From Hyphodiscus hymeniophilus (taxonomy: Eukaryota > Ascomycota > Leotiomycetes > Helotiales > Hyphodiscaceae): 64,000 bases of DNA. The DNA is taken from the NCBI GenBank assembly GCA_016508695.1, contig VNKQ01000011.1:1364001-1428000 (forward strand). Direction: 5' to 3'. Position 1 is the stretch's first letter; every line of letters begins with the position of its first letter. Position numbers and translations under genes: made by a program. Shown in pieces: positions 1-10,010 of this stretch. Under the pieces are notes generated by a model that had not been told where the DNA came from, did no database searches, and saw only the letters and a program-made list of their open reading frames with translations.

Positions 1-1203
1 TAAGGCATGACGAAAAATGGGAGCGATGGAATAGCTAGCTACCTAGTATGAAGATGGTTCGGATCGATGATTGGGGAAGAGTGAAAGGCGGCTTTCGGCT
101 TTCGGCGAGGGATCCGGATACTATATCATTATCCGCCAGATCTGAATCGTTCCGAAGCCAAGATGACATCCGAAAATAATAATGGGGGAAATCGAAAGGA
201 CAATCGGCTTTGATCGGAATGGGACCAATAGGACCATCGTACCTTTTTCTTGCTGCTCCTTCGTTTTATATTCAAGGCAATGAAAATCTCATCAAATCCT
301 TCAACGACGTCCGTACGGCGTAGAGGAAGACCTCGGAATTGTTGGTAGCACTTCGATTGCTAGGGTATTACAATTGCATGAGTATTTGTAACGTTGTCGA
401 CTGTGTCTTATTGTCTTGTCTAAGGGAAGAAGCTATTCTACTGAGTTAGACCAGGTAAACTAGACTTCCTGTGCACGTGACTAAGCTGGCCTAGAATGGA
501 CTAAAAGGGGTTCAAACAGGAATAGGACTGTTGCATGTAGACCGAGGATTATTTCAAGCCGATGATTTTCCTTTCTTAAGAGTGTTTTCAACGTGGAAGA
601 AGAAGGTAGTCCTTCCTTGAAGAGTGGCCTGGTAGCAATTTTCGAATTTCACCCATGGGAGGTGCTATATCAATTATTTTTAGATATGGCCAATAGCTTC
701 CACAAATTACCACAGGCTCAGAAGAATTGAGCTATCTCAATAGTCTTACGTACTCCAGCATCGCCGTGTTTTCAAAAATACACGAGGATCTCTCTTGATG
801 CCATGTCCACGAGTAGACTTCATTTGATGTACTCGCCCACATCTTGAGTCCTGAAATCGACAGCCAAAGTCTCAGGCATCACTGATGCTGGTCAAAACAA
901 ATTTACATTGCTACTTCGATGGCGAAAGTGTAATGTATTGTTCTATTAACATTACATCACTCAGTCATCTCCTATCATGCCAGGGTGTGCAGGCGTGGCT
1001 TGCTCCAAGTGTACATCATCATCTTCCCCCAGTGTGCTCCGCCCGATTGATCATATCTCATGCGTCTTCCTCCGTCGTTTTCTCAGCAGTACGTTTGATA
1101 TGCATAGTATATGCGGACCGACGGCAGTAGAATGTATCGTGTGTGTCGCAGCGTGCGAAAGCTTGTATCGTGCAGATGATGAGCTGGTAGAGGATGCTGA
1201 TTT
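1..1203. other. Gene-free left edge with one repeat copy
   Basis: No coding frame here has start context, splice sites or recognisable protein sequence; the two 81-82 codon plus-strand frames at 885-1225 overlap each other and look fortuitous. The segment contains the left copy of a diverged direct repeat (listed separately) and the 3' flank of the small membrane-protein gene that ends at 1204. Confidence 0.5.
341..520. repeat. Diverged direct repeat, copy 1
   Basis: This stretch begins GTTGGTAGCACT and shares ordered blocks with 5742-5900 in the same orientation: TTGCATGAGTATT, GTAACGTTGT, GTCTAAGGGAAGAAG, TATTCTAC, a GACCA(A/G) block, CTGTGCACG, then CTAG-containing blocks and a final GG(T)TCNNAACA-like tail. 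The copies differ by many substitutions and a roughly 16-base length difference after GTAACGTTGT. Copy 2 lies just upstream of the AT-hook gene (start 5511), so the repeat may be old promoter DNA duplicated with a gene now lost from copy 1, or a solo remnant of a mobile element. No clear terminal repeats or target duplications are visible. Confidence 0.75.
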
Positions 1204-1606
1204 TCATGTCTCTGTTGAGAGTTAGGACAGCACCCATAGTAAAACAGTTTGTGCTGTGCTCTGGAAGAGTCTTACCTGCATTCGGTCTTCTTCGAAATTG
1301 TACCGTCACTGCGACGTCCAGAGGCTCCGTCACAGAAAGGTCGGCACGCAGGCGCCTATCTTCTGCGAGAGCAGCCCCCAACTCTTCTGCGAGAACAGCT
1401 CCCAACCTTTCCATTACCATGTCAAGCTGAGCAATCCACTGGGGGCCTTCATTTGGTTCAGGTGAAGGAGGATTGGTGGGACGGATAAGCTTACCAATCC
1501 AACTACCCGGCCAAACCCAGGCGATGATATGTGCGAGGGTGCGAATGATGCTAATGAAGACACTGAAGGCAATTACGAAACCGCAGATTTCCCAGAACGA
1601 ATACAT
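1204..1606 (-). CDS. Small membrane-anchored helical protein, module copy A
   Basis: Two exons predict 112 aa: 1606-1276 and 1211-1204, joined across a 64-bp intron (donor GTAAGA, branch CTAAC, acceptor ACAG). The join makes the protein end in PNAET. I chose the inner ATG (MYSFWE) because the upstream ATG at 1660 adds an unremarkable leader. Visible parts are an N-terminal hydrophobic helix (about residues 5-35), a Pro-rich linker (PTNPPSPEP), an amphipathic Ala/Leu/Glu helix (about 58-85) and a basic tail (QFRRRPN). No known domain is recognised. It follows the F-box-like gene (stop 1811) on the same strand by about 205 bp, and an equivalent pair sits at 8788-10304, which suggests a functional partnership. 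Function unknown. Confidence 0.6.
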
Positions 1607-1810
1607 TGTTATAAGTGCAGAATGAAGGGAGAGGATTGCTGGATTATATGTTAATTTCAATTTGAATCTGAACTGGAAAATTAGGGTTTGGACTGAAGAA
1701 AATGGAAGTAAAGGGAAGAGTATTCAGGAAAGAGCAGTCCAGAGAGTATCGCGTAATGTTGTTTTTGAAAGCAGAAGCGGCTCCCATGCTATCGTGCCTT
1801 CCTAAGTGGT

Positions 1811-3142
1811 CTAGAGAGAAACTATCCTCCCACGCTTCACCACTCGATACCGTTTAACTCCCTTGAACGAGATATCTCCACCTTCCGGCCATGGCCAAGG
1901 GCTTTTCACACACAACTTCATCTCGTCCTGTTGGGATAAGAGTGAATCAAATCTGAAAGTTGACTCGGGCTTCTGTTCGAAAGAAGCACAAATTGAGCCT
2001 CGCCGAAAAGCGGCTTTGATCCGAAACGTCTCATCGATCCTCCTAAGTCGACCTCTGAACTTGTTATCTCTTAAATCTTGCCCTTGCCCAAGATCCATCC
2101 ATCTTGTTATAAACATTGCGTTGCCTGCCTCGCCGTAACTCTTGAAATCGATTCGGAACTCAGTGTAACATTTATCACAATAGATGATACCTTGTTTATT
2201 CTCGTATCCCTCGATCTCAGTCGCGCTCGGTATCTGGATACCGTCTTGGTGCAAATATTGCATTATTGGGTAGCAGATATGGGAGCAAATGTCGAAACTA
2301 CCACAGCAGGATGGTAGTGGAATCTCCTTTGAGGACGGGACCATGTATATTTTCTGCTCACGTATCAGGAGCGAGCCATCCTGGATCCGAGCTGTAACTG
2401 TGCGATGCTTCACAAATCCCCAACTGATAATCGTCTTAGTTTCACAGCTAAGTAGGCTTAGAAGGTGTGTGGTATCATGGGATTGTCGATAAGCTTTCAT
2501 TGCCATGCGGAAGATAATCGATGAGAACTCGGGATATGTTCCCAGGCTAAAGTTGCTTACCAAGTCCGCGCGGTAGCATGCCAACTCAGATCCATCGGAT
2601 CTGGTCCGTCTGGATTTTGTTGGCGATGATGGGTGATAATTCTTGGCCAAGAGTATCGAGTGAAGTTGGACGCAATCTGGACAGACGATATAGGTTGGTA
2701 GATTTCGTTCCAGGATATGAAGAAATTCGAGCCTGGCCGGACATCCAGCTTTCCTGAGAGACTCTAGACACCGCTCTCCAAGTAAGAAGTGAAAGAAACG
2801 ACATGTTAAGCTTAAGCATGCTCCTGATTCCACTGGCAGATAGTCTACTATGAGGAGTGTGAGCTCGAGAGGAAGCTTCTTGATGGGTACGTCCAATTCA
2901 AACGAGATGGCTTTGCTTTGAGCTCGATGGCAGCCAAACCAAGACCAGAAAAATTTGAGTATTTGTCGAAGAATAAGCATTAACATGGCTGGGGCTCCGT
3001 CCTGAATCGACAACGGGATGATCTGCAGTAATGAAGGAAATAATTGTTCGAAGAGATAAGAAGTGTCGTGTGAAGGCGTGGAGTCATTTATAGGACGGGT
3101 CCAGTCTAGTGAACCATTCCAAGAGACCTTAGGCCCCGACAT
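1811..3142 (-). CDS. F-box-like protein with paired CxxC motifs, module copy A
   Basis: Single exon of 443 aa from the first ATG. An inner ATG at 2986 (MLMLIL) would give 391 aa and line up better with the N-terminus of the paralogue at 8788. After a hydrophobic stretch near residues 53-68 comes an F-box-like segment (LPLELTLLIVDYLP...SLTCRFF, about 90-115) of the kind fungal F-box proteins use to bind Skp1 in SCF ligases. Downstream are CPDC near 150 and CDKC near 325, spaced like a zinc-binding pair, followed by the conserved FRIDFKSYGEAGNA block. The paralogue keeps both CxxC pairs and this block. Likely role, by family: substrate receptor of an SCF-type complex; the substrate is unknown. 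No introns seen. Confidence 0.75.
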   Translation of the reverse strand: MSGPKVSWNGSLDWTRPINDSTPSHDTSYLFEQLFPSLLQIIPLSIQDGAPAMLMLILRQILKFFWSWFGCHRAQSKAISFELDVPIKKLPLELTLLIVDYLPVESGACLSLTCRFFHFLLGERCLESLRKAGCPARLEFLHILERNLPTYIVCPDCVQLHSILLAKNYHPSSPTKSRRTRSDGSELACYRADLVSNFSLGTYPEFSSIIFRMAMKAYRQSHDTTHLLSLLSCETKTIISWGFVKHRTVTARIQDGSLLIREQKIYMVPSSKEIPLPSCCGSFDICSHICYPIMQYLHQDGIQIPSATEIEGYENKQGIIYCDKCYTEFRIDFKSYGEAGNAMFITRWMDLGQGQDLRDNKFRGRLRRIDETFRIKAAFRRGSICASFEQKPESTFRFDSLLSQQDEMKLCVKSPWPWPEGGDISFKGVKRYRVVKRGRIVSL

Positions 3143-4110
3143 TTTTCGATTTCGGGCCCTTCTAAAACCACAGATTCACAAGAAAAGAAATTCACGACGT
3201 TGGTGTGTGTAAAAACGAACTAACAATCGAGACAGTTGAGCACCAACCACTTATTGTTTTCTGAGATTTTAGGGCCTAGCGCTTTCATTATTTCATATAC
3301 TTCATTATCTTTCAATCTTATTTTGTTCCTTCTTCTACTAGTCCTGGTTCTACTTTATAGCGCCGCGAAGCGAGGAGCGTACCCCGCAAAGTTCATGACT
3401 TCTTTTGAGAATGCTACCTTGCTGGTAATACTGTAAATTTTGCGTATACTTTTTTGTAATGTATTATTATTGTTGAGACTGAAGCAAGTTTGAGATTTGA
3501 GGTGGATACAGCGATTGAGGGTGGTCAAAGTTATATAGTTTAAGGTGGTATTTCGAAAGTCTCAGCGCAGCGGTTTGCGGATAAGTTGTATTTTGTTCTT
3601 GAGATTAGACGAAAGAAGGGATAGCTCAGGTTGCGTTGATGACCTGGGCGAGTCATCGCTTCATAAGGTATAGGTCACCGCAGACTTCGGTAGTGCCGTC
3701 TCGGTAGGTGACGTTGAGGGCGACGTCCGTGTCAGAAGTTGGCTGACGTTAAGGAGAACCAGGTTCGTCAGGCCCCAAACCAGAGATAAATTAGTAGACA
3801 TTGATCTCACAGATAGCTTTCGTTTGAGAGAAACTAATTGCTTTGAACACCTCGCCTAAATGGAGCCTGGGCTGTCTGGATTGCTGCATTGGCATCACTT
3901 CAGGGTGAACGAGAAGTATGTAACGGGCTGCTATTGGTATTCGTAAGAGGCCCTAATGAGTAATGAAACATGATCCTAGAAACGTAATCCCACTGCCTTG
4001 TTCACTTGGCTCAGTTGCGGTTCCTGGGAGGATTTCTAGCATATCTCTGAAGTATAAGGTTAAATATAACAATACAGTTTCATTTGCATGTACTGTACCG
4101 TCACATAGAC
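3143..4110. other. Intergenic; possible terminal-exon fragment
   Basis: No complete gene. On the minus strand, 3721-3653 reads 22 codons with protein-like content (TDVALNVTYRDGTTEV, ending LMKR then TGA), preceded by a CAG that could be an acceptor. No upstream exon can be found, so this is at best the tail of a lost gene. The 67-codon plus-strand frame at 3236-3436 is hydrophobic but has no support. Confidence 0.35.
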
Positions 4111-5511
4111 CTAGTGCCATCGTCCAACACGTGCATATCCGTATACACTGTCCGAGTACTCAGCCCATGTATTTCCGGGACAAGTAGGCGCATCGGATTT
4201 CTTCCGCGCAGTAAAAGGTACACCTTGGCCCACGCAAGGAAGGTCTGCCTTTCCTATGAAGCTAACCAAGCTCTCGTCTTCGAATCTGATAGTCCCCTCC
4301 TCTGCTGTGTCGTAAATCTGGCCCTCGCCCGTCTCACGACATTTCAACCTTAGTAGATATGTATCTGGCTGGGCAGGTCCAGGCTTGGACTTCTTTGGTG
4401 GGCGGCCTCGGCCTCGGGGAGCTTCAGCTTTCCTCTTAGAGCCCGTGATAGGCTTTTTGTTATCCCCAACTTCTCCGCCATTCTCGTCGTCATTCGCGAA
4501 TTTCTCTTCATCTTCCTCTTCGCTTTCCCGCCCGCTCCAATTCTCGTCCCAGTCCGACTCAGCCTCACGGCCCTCACGATCCAGCTGCGAGCAGTACCGC
4601 TCTAGGGTGTTCTCTTCCGCGCTGATAATCATGACTCCCTCAAGGACTCCAAAATCGAAGCTGACGTCAAAAACACCAGGTTCCTCGGTCTCACGTATGT
4701 CGAGACTTAGGTCATCTGCCTGATCCGGCCACTGCTCTTCGATCTCTTTGCAGTTGATGATATAGCTGCCGACCGGTGAATATGCCTGGGAGGCTTTGAA
4801 AGCTTTCTTCCGCTTGAGATTATTGAGATAGTCTGTATGAAGTGCTACACGCTCGTTCTCCCGCTCATCTTTCGCGGCTTGGAGCTCCTTCGCCTCTTTG
4901 GCGGCATGGCCCTTCGCTGCTTTGCTCACAGCTATTGAGTCCCAGCCCATGAAGATGGTCTGCGTTTTGGGCCCTAAACCTGCCTCTTGATGCAGACCTG
5001 CGACCTTGCTGGTGGCCTCCCGCATCTGACCGACGCGATACGAATTGTATCGATCAAAGGGTATACCAACAACCGTGGTCATTTTCGTGCGGTCCTGTTG
5101 GCCGGAAGACAAGAAGTACCTATCCATGACCCACTCGGGGTAGTCAGAGAGTTGCTCAGGGGTGAGTCTGTTAAGCCATTCTGTATGCATCTGCTCGCGC
5201 AGCTTGAAGATATGGTCGGGAACCTTGTCACATTTCCCAGCCTGGAGAATTTTCTTTATCAGACGAGTTCCATTACCAGAGATTTCACTCTCGTTCCACT
5301 GCACACCATAGTGCTTTAGTTGGCCACGGACGAAATGATCGGAATGGCATGCGTTTATTAATTTGCGTCCTTTTGGATTGAGGGTTGGTAAGAACATGCT
5401 CCGGAGAGAAGATCCTTCAACTCGTTCCACATCACCAGGCAGGGCATGAAATCTGCCGTATGAACAGGTGAAGCCATCCCTCGTAATATCATTATCGTGA
5501 TAATAGGCCAT
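4111..5511 (-). CDS. Conserved nuclear protein with AT-hook
   Basis: Single exon of 466 aa. The N-terminal half (about 40-130) contains a helical block (HFVRGQLKHYGVQWN...LIKKIL) that resembles a SAP-type fold only weakly. A Lys/Ala/Glu-rich helix follows at about 200-235, an acidic stretch (EEEDEEKFANDDEN) near 340, and then a basic RGRGRPPKKSK segment near 375 that matches an AT-hook/nuclear-localisation signal. The C-terminus ends in RVGRWH, which looks conserved rather than random. I expect a chromatin-associated protein binding AT-rich minor groove, from the AT-hook only; no enzymatic domain is visible. The direct-repeat copy at 5742-5900 lies in its 5' flank. Confidence 0.7.
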   Translation of the reverse strand: MAYYHDNDITRDGFTCSYGRFHALPGDVERVEGSSLRSMFLPTLNPKGRKLINACHSDHFVRGQLKHYGVQWNESEISGNGTRLIKKILQAGKCDKVPDHIFKLREQMHTEWLNRLTPEQLSDYPEWVMDRYFLSSGQQDRTKMTTVVGIPFDRYNSYRVGQMREATSKVAGLHQEAGLGPKTQTIFMGWDSIAVSKAAKGHAAKEAKELQAAKDERENERVALHTDYLNNLKRKKAFKASQAYSPVGSYIINCKEIEEQWPDQADDLSLDIRETEEPGVFDVSFDFGVLEGVMIISAEENTLERYCSQLDREGREAESDWDENWSGRESEEEDEEKFANDDENGGEVGDNKKPITGSKRKAEAPRGRGRPPKKSKPGPAQPDTYLLRLKCRETGEGQIYDTAEEGTIRFEDESLVSFIGKADLPCVGQGVPFTARKKSDAPTCPGNTWAEYSDSVYGYARVGRWH

Positions 5512-5741
5512 TGCTACAAGTGGGACTTAATCACCCTTGGTAATAAGCACAATAAGGTGTTCCTGGAGGGGTAGGGGCTTCGTTCTCAAGGTCTTAGTGA
5601 GAGTAACGTTTATCCTTGTTCGCCGGAGGGACTCTGTTTGGCGGGTCGTAGTCTCAGCTGTGGCTGTCTGAAATAATTCTCGCTTTGTGGATCTCTAAAG
5701 AGTTTTCGTTCTGCCAGATTTTGATATTCTCAATGAATAGT

Positions 5742-5900
5742 GTTGGTAGCACTGCAGTTGCTACGGTACTGAAATTGCATGAGTATTCGTAACGTTGTGT
5801 CTAAGGGAAGAAGATATTCTACAGAAATAGGACCAATTAACTCCAGCTCGCTGTGCACGGCCCCACTAGTCTAGATTGGGCTAGAAAGTGGTCCACACAA
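5742..5900. repeat. Diverged direct repeat, copy 2
   Basis: Same-orientation partner of 341-520 (shared blocks listed there). It begins about 230 bp upstream of the AT-hook gene start on the minus strand, so it probably overlaps that gene's promoter. Confidence 0.75.
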
Positions 5901-6525
5901 ATAGCTTCGTTGAAAATGATTCGCAAAGTAACATCTTTTCTCCGCCGCCAGCATAGGTCATTATGAAAACAATATGTGTTTGAAAAGTGGTAGTACCACG
6001 TAATGAAGATATAAGCGAGCCTATGGGAAGATCTCGATCGATATCCTTTTCGTGTCTTATGTCTAATATATAAATTGAAAACCCCCATATTCTGTCACAT
6101 ACGACCATAGACTGAGGAGAATTGGGCAATCTACACAGCTTCTGGAACATTAGTATTAACAACCTCAAAATTATTCAGAGATCGTATCTCAGATCACTTG
6201 AGAAGACCTGACATGTGATCCAGTCGCCCGATTCTTAGATCCGAGAATCAAGACCTCAGATTTCAGATTGTTTAATTGTACTTTTACTCGAGTAGCATGG
6301 CGAACAGCACCTCTTCTTTTGTAGCTAAAGCAGGGTTTAGTGCTCGATGTGTACACGAACACTTTATTTCCCCTCAATGCTCTTTTTATATTCTTTATTT
6401 AATGTTATCCATTGGCCCCAAGTACAGGAAATTTTCCTATTTGACATTATTTAGAGGAGCAGCTAGTAGACAACATTAAGCTGAAACCATCTTCTATTGT
6501 ATCACTTCAATTTCTCGAGGACTCT
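5901..6525. other. Intergenic with a 20-bp word shared with 12.5 kb
   Basis: No gene is supported. At 6109-6128 the word AGACTGAGGAGAATTGGGCA is identical to 12518-12537. In one frame both read RLRRIG, so both could be scraps of one protein family, but the flanks do not align. Confidence 0.4.
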
Positions 6526-7000
6526 TTAATCCAGGATGACAGTCTCCGTCTCGAATTCACCCCTTAGTTCATATACAGCCCCTCCATCCATGCTGCCATC
6601 AATATAACATTCCCCTACGAATGAGAAATCCTTCTGAGCTGGTCCATGATCACGCTCATGTCTCAGAAGGCTAGGCGAGTTTCCCCCATACAACACCCAT
6701 ACCTGATCCCCAACCAGAGCATGTGGCGATCCAAGGTCCACATATCCCTTTGACGTAACCAGAAACGAATGGTGGTTTGTATAGGCAAGTAGAGATTGGC
6801 AGAGACAGAGATCTATTTACCTGCTTTTGCAACCACCTAGAAATAATTCGAAGATATCAATATCACTAGAGCACGCCCGGCGGTCAAGCGAATCTCCATT
6901 ATACGTAGTGACCAGATCGCCAAGTAGTGCTCACCAGATTGCGGAATGTCGTTAACCTTCTGCCATATCGGGGAAAGGATCACTATCTGACCCAGAATCC
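6526..7000 (-). pseudogene. Decayed C-terminal part of a HET-domain protein
   Basis: The minus strand from about 6777 to 6526 is open and carries the conserved C-terminal signature of fungal heterokaryon-incompatibility (HET) proteins: VTSKGYVDLG, then GDQVWVLYGG, then FVGECYIDGSMDG. Upstream (about 7000-6820) are further coding-like pieces (SDSDPFPDMAEG; GDLVTTYNGD) interrupted by TAA and TGA codons and in different frames. The HET domain itself is not found; the DNA beyond 7000 is AT-rich. HET genes function in non-self recognition and programmed cell death; this copy is surely not functional. A splice site (GTAAAT) near 6819 could account for one of the stops but not for all. Confidence 0.75.
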
Positions 7001-7826
7001 GAGACTAACACTTATCAGAAACACAACGTTTTCCACACAGAGGATTCTCCTTCTCAATACTTAAGTTCCTATAGCTAAGACGGTTATTTATTGTGCAGTT
7101 CAACTATTTATAAGTGCTCATCCGGGTTCTCTTCTAGTAGCTGAAGTATACAATCTACAAGGTATAAGTCTGACTGTCTGAATCCTGGGCCGAATCAATT
7201 TAACGAAATTACTCGACCTACTAGTGAGCTCTAGACACATTCCTATAAAACAAGATTGTTTCTGTTCATTTTCAGAAAATTCGTGTCGCTCTTTAATAGC
7301 GCGGTTCTTAAAAAGAGCTAACATTTATATAAAAACGCATCCTAAAGACTATATATCTATTAAGGTATTCTGCTTTTTCTAGCGCGTAACTTTGGTTAAG
7401 TAATAAAGAGGAGATTTTACGGAGTCTTCTGCTAAAGGGGTACTTCTAGATGTATTTTCGTAGTCTAGAGATACTTTAAAGTCCGTAAGAAGACGTGAGT
7501 ATCTTTGACTAGAATAGTTTAAGGTTTAATGTCGCGATATTAGAGCTTGGCTTCGTAGAAGAACTTTAGCGCACTAGCAGAGCAGCCGAAGAATAATAGA
7601 AGGAATAAAGCGTTCTCAGGTATACAAATTAAGAGAATATATACAGGCCATGATACGCCACAGGCACTATGATTATACCGAAGTAATTCGGGTCCGTATA
7701 GCTAGTAAACCTAAGCAAATATACCCCCTTTAATTAGCGAACCACCTTAAATATATTTTAGCGGGCCATGCGTCTAGTACTGAAACAGGTCCGTTCGTAT
7801 TGAGTGGCAAGTTGATTTCTTCTAAC
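7001..7826. other. AT-rich, RIP-like island
   Basis: The stretch is visibly rich in A, T and TA dinucleotides, with stop codons in all frames (for example at 7360-7760), unlike flanking DNA. Such islands in ascomycetes usually come from repeat-induced point mutation (C to T) of transposon copies. No terminal repeats are visible for the original element, and no protein can be recognised. Confidence 0.55.
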
Positions 7827-8582
7827 TTAGGGCCTGTTTCTTTTTTATTTTGTGGGTCCATTTCGACCTTCAAAATGGAAAAAGAAACACACCACTTATT
7901 GCGCGACAATAATACCGCAAATTTGAGGAAAAGAAACAGAAGGCAATATTGTCTTACAATATATTATTGAGTCTCTACTTCCAATATTGTGTCGTTGATT
8001 TTTGGTGTGATTTCGACTTACTAGTCCGGACTAGTATAACACGCAATATACGCTAGTGAAGACCCCTCACAACCACCCTTTTCCCCCTATTTGAGCCACA
8101 ACCGCAATTATAAAGAGATCGCGCGATATATCGGATGCCTTTATACTTATAGAACATACGCTAATTTCTACTGTCTTAGGAGTGGTATAAAACCTGCGTG
8201 AGGAGACGCAAATCAGGCCTGCGCAAAAGCGCAAAATTGCAAAGGGGCAGGGACAGCGACGACTACAAGAACTCCTTGACAGCGACTATAATGGCCTCTT
8301 CTTGCGCAACTTCCTGCGGCTTCGCCTTTCTCTTTCTCCCTCCCATATTAATACAAATAATAGAGAATAAAAACAAGTAATTTAGAAGACAATTATTACG
8401 CGCTGGCGTATCGACATCAATTCGCGCTTTTTCGTATATCCGATACATTGACATTTTGGGAACTTAGCGTTTATTAGCGCATATTGTGGCACAAAATCGA
8501 ATGGGAAAATAAACTGGGCAATATTGCGATGCACCACAAAATTGATATTGTTGCGCAATATCAAAAAAGAAACAGGCCCTAA
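7827..8582. mobile_element. 756-bp terminal-inverted-repeat element (MITE-like)
   Basis: The ends are perfect inverted repeats of at least 20 bp: TTAGGGCCTGTTTCTTTTTT at 7827-7846 and its reverse complement at 8563-8582. If the outer TA is taken as a target duplication (7828-7829 and 8580-8581), the repeat proper starts GGGCCTG, as for Tc1/mariner-type insertion; the TTA...TAA ends also allow a PIF/Harbinger reading. Subterminal DNA on both sides repeats ATATTG and TTGCGC motifs. No transposase frame survives; a short minus-strand stretch (8346-8263) reads MGGRKRKAKPQEVAQEE and may be the start of one. Best called a non-autonomous or truncated element. Confidence 0.8.
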
Positions 8583-8760
8583 GGTTTTCCTCGAAGGAAG
8601 GATCTCTATCTAGCTAGGAGCTAACCGCTATGGGTATCGCTCAACACGTGATTCCAAATCCAGCCTCTGCAGTACCCGCAAGCTAACTAGGTAGCTCCCA
8701 CATCACCCATCAGACCACCAGAGACAAAAATTCGCATTTACATTATATTCTTCTTCCTCC

Positions 8761-8770
8761 CTATAAAAAT
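8761..8770 (+). promoter_or_regulatory. TATA-like box before F-box gene B
   Basis: CTATAAAAAT lies 18-27 bp upstream of the ATG at 8788, in the short 5' flank between the transposable element and the gene. The distance would give a very short leader, so it is only suggestive. Confidence 0.3.
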
Positions 8771-8787
8771 ATCCTCGCCAACTCACC

Positions 8788-9858
8788 ATGGGAAGTTTTC
8801 TGTCCATAATAGTCATTTTTGGCCTTTTTCAAAAACCCAAACGACTTTCCACCTCCCTTAATACGTCTCCGTTCAGACTATTACCCAATGAGATCATACT
8901 TCAGATTGGCGCCTTTCTTCCACCCAGCGCAGGTGCAAACTTCGCTCTCACCTGCCTACGTATCTACTGTCTCTCTACGAATTCGTGCCACTTCATGAAC
9001 GACGACGACAAACTTGAGTCCTTGGAACTTCTGGAGCGAGATTTACCGGATCACATCGTGTGTCAAACTTGTATTAAACTTCACTCGATCAAGAAAGCCC
9101 ATAAATACGTCCAGAACAGGTGGATGGGTAATAGCCCTCTTCCAGCATGTCGGGTTGAGCTGAAGTGGCGTCGTGTGGACTTCCATCTCCACAAGGATTT
9201 TTCGCTGGTTCTCTTTCAGATGGCTATGAAGCTGAACCAGCAAGGACGAGATATATCTAGGATTCTCGGCTTCTTGTCATCTAAGAGCCGAAGATATCTT
9301 CCCGATGGGTATGTCGAGCAGTACAGTAGCTTGGCTCGTGTTGTTGACAATCGCTTGCTACTTCGGGACCAAAGAGTGCGCAAGGTGCCTACAAGTCAAC
9401 GGGATTATCTTCCGCGAGATGTGACTTTCTGGATCTGCCCCCACTTCTGGGTATCCTCTCAGGATAAGCTGGATAAGCTGGATCGCTGGGGATCTCAGCT
9501 TGAGAAGCCTGATCCATTTGGACCAGAAGTCTGCCACTCTGGCCCCGGACTCATGCGATGCCTCTTTTGCTATACGGATTTTCGAATTGACTTCAAGTCC
9601 TTCGGAGATTCGGGTAATGCCGTTTGTGTAACGACATGGAAAGATCTTGGATCGAGCAGACCACTTCTTAACGAGAAGTGGCAAAGCCACATTAGCAATC
9701 CAATAGCAAGGGATCGGGTCGAATTTGAAAGGGGCACTATCTGCTCTGCGTTTGAATGCGGAGACTTTCGTTTGTTCAAATTCGATAAAGTTCTAGGTCA
9801 CACAGATTGGATAAAGCTGCTGAACCGAAATCCATATTCATGGTCTCCATTCTTGTAA
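8788..9858 (+). CDS. F-box-like protein with paired CxxC motifs, module copy B
   Basis: Single exon of 356 aa; the ATG sits in a good fungal context (CACCATGG). The N-terminus is hydrophobic (MGSFLSIIVIFGLF), followed by an F-box-like segment (LLPNEIILQIGAFLP...ALTCLRIY, about 30-60). CQTC near 93 and CLFC near 256 match the two CxxC pairs of the paralogue at 1811-3142, and FRIDFKSFGDSGNA matches its FRIDFKSYGEAGNA. The two proteins are clearly homologous along their length but diverged, so the duplication is old. Probable SCF-type substrate receptor by family; target unknown. A small membrane-protein reading frame (10011-10304) follows on the same strand, as in copy A. The gene begins only 206 bp after the inverted-repeat element. 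Confidence 0.75.
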   Translation: MGSFLSIIVIFGLFQKPKRLSTSLNTSPFRLLPNEIILQIGAFLPPSAGANFALTCLRIYCLSTNSCHFMNDDDKLESLELLERDLPDHIVCQTCIKLHSIKKAHKYVQNRWMGNSPLPACRVELKWRRVDFHLHKDFSLVLFQMAMKLNQQGRDISRILGFLSSKSRRYLPDGYVEQYSSLARVVDNRLLLRDQRVRKVPTSQRDYLPRDVTFWICPHFWVSSQDKLDKLDRWGSQLEKPDPFGPEVCHSGPGLMRCLFCYTDFRIDFKSFGDSGNAVCVTTWKDLGSSRPLLNEKWQSHISNPIARDRVEFERGTICSAFECGDFRLFKFDKVLGHTDWIKLLNRNPYSWSPFL

Positions 9859-10010
9859 CTCGTCCGCACCTTCCTAAGTTCAAAACCAATAGTCACTTTT
9901 AACTCCACGTTCGTACCTGCCTCTGATATCGACCGCCTTAGTAAGTCTTGGTTAAGTTCCTTGCTTGTTTTCCACTGCTCTGTTTCTGTCTCTTCTTCTT
10001 CATCGCAATA

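Noticed and set aside
4385..4723. 112-codon plus-strand frame
   Set aside because: Antisense to the AT-hook gene and Ser/Pro-rich only because it opposes acidic/basic low-complexity codons.
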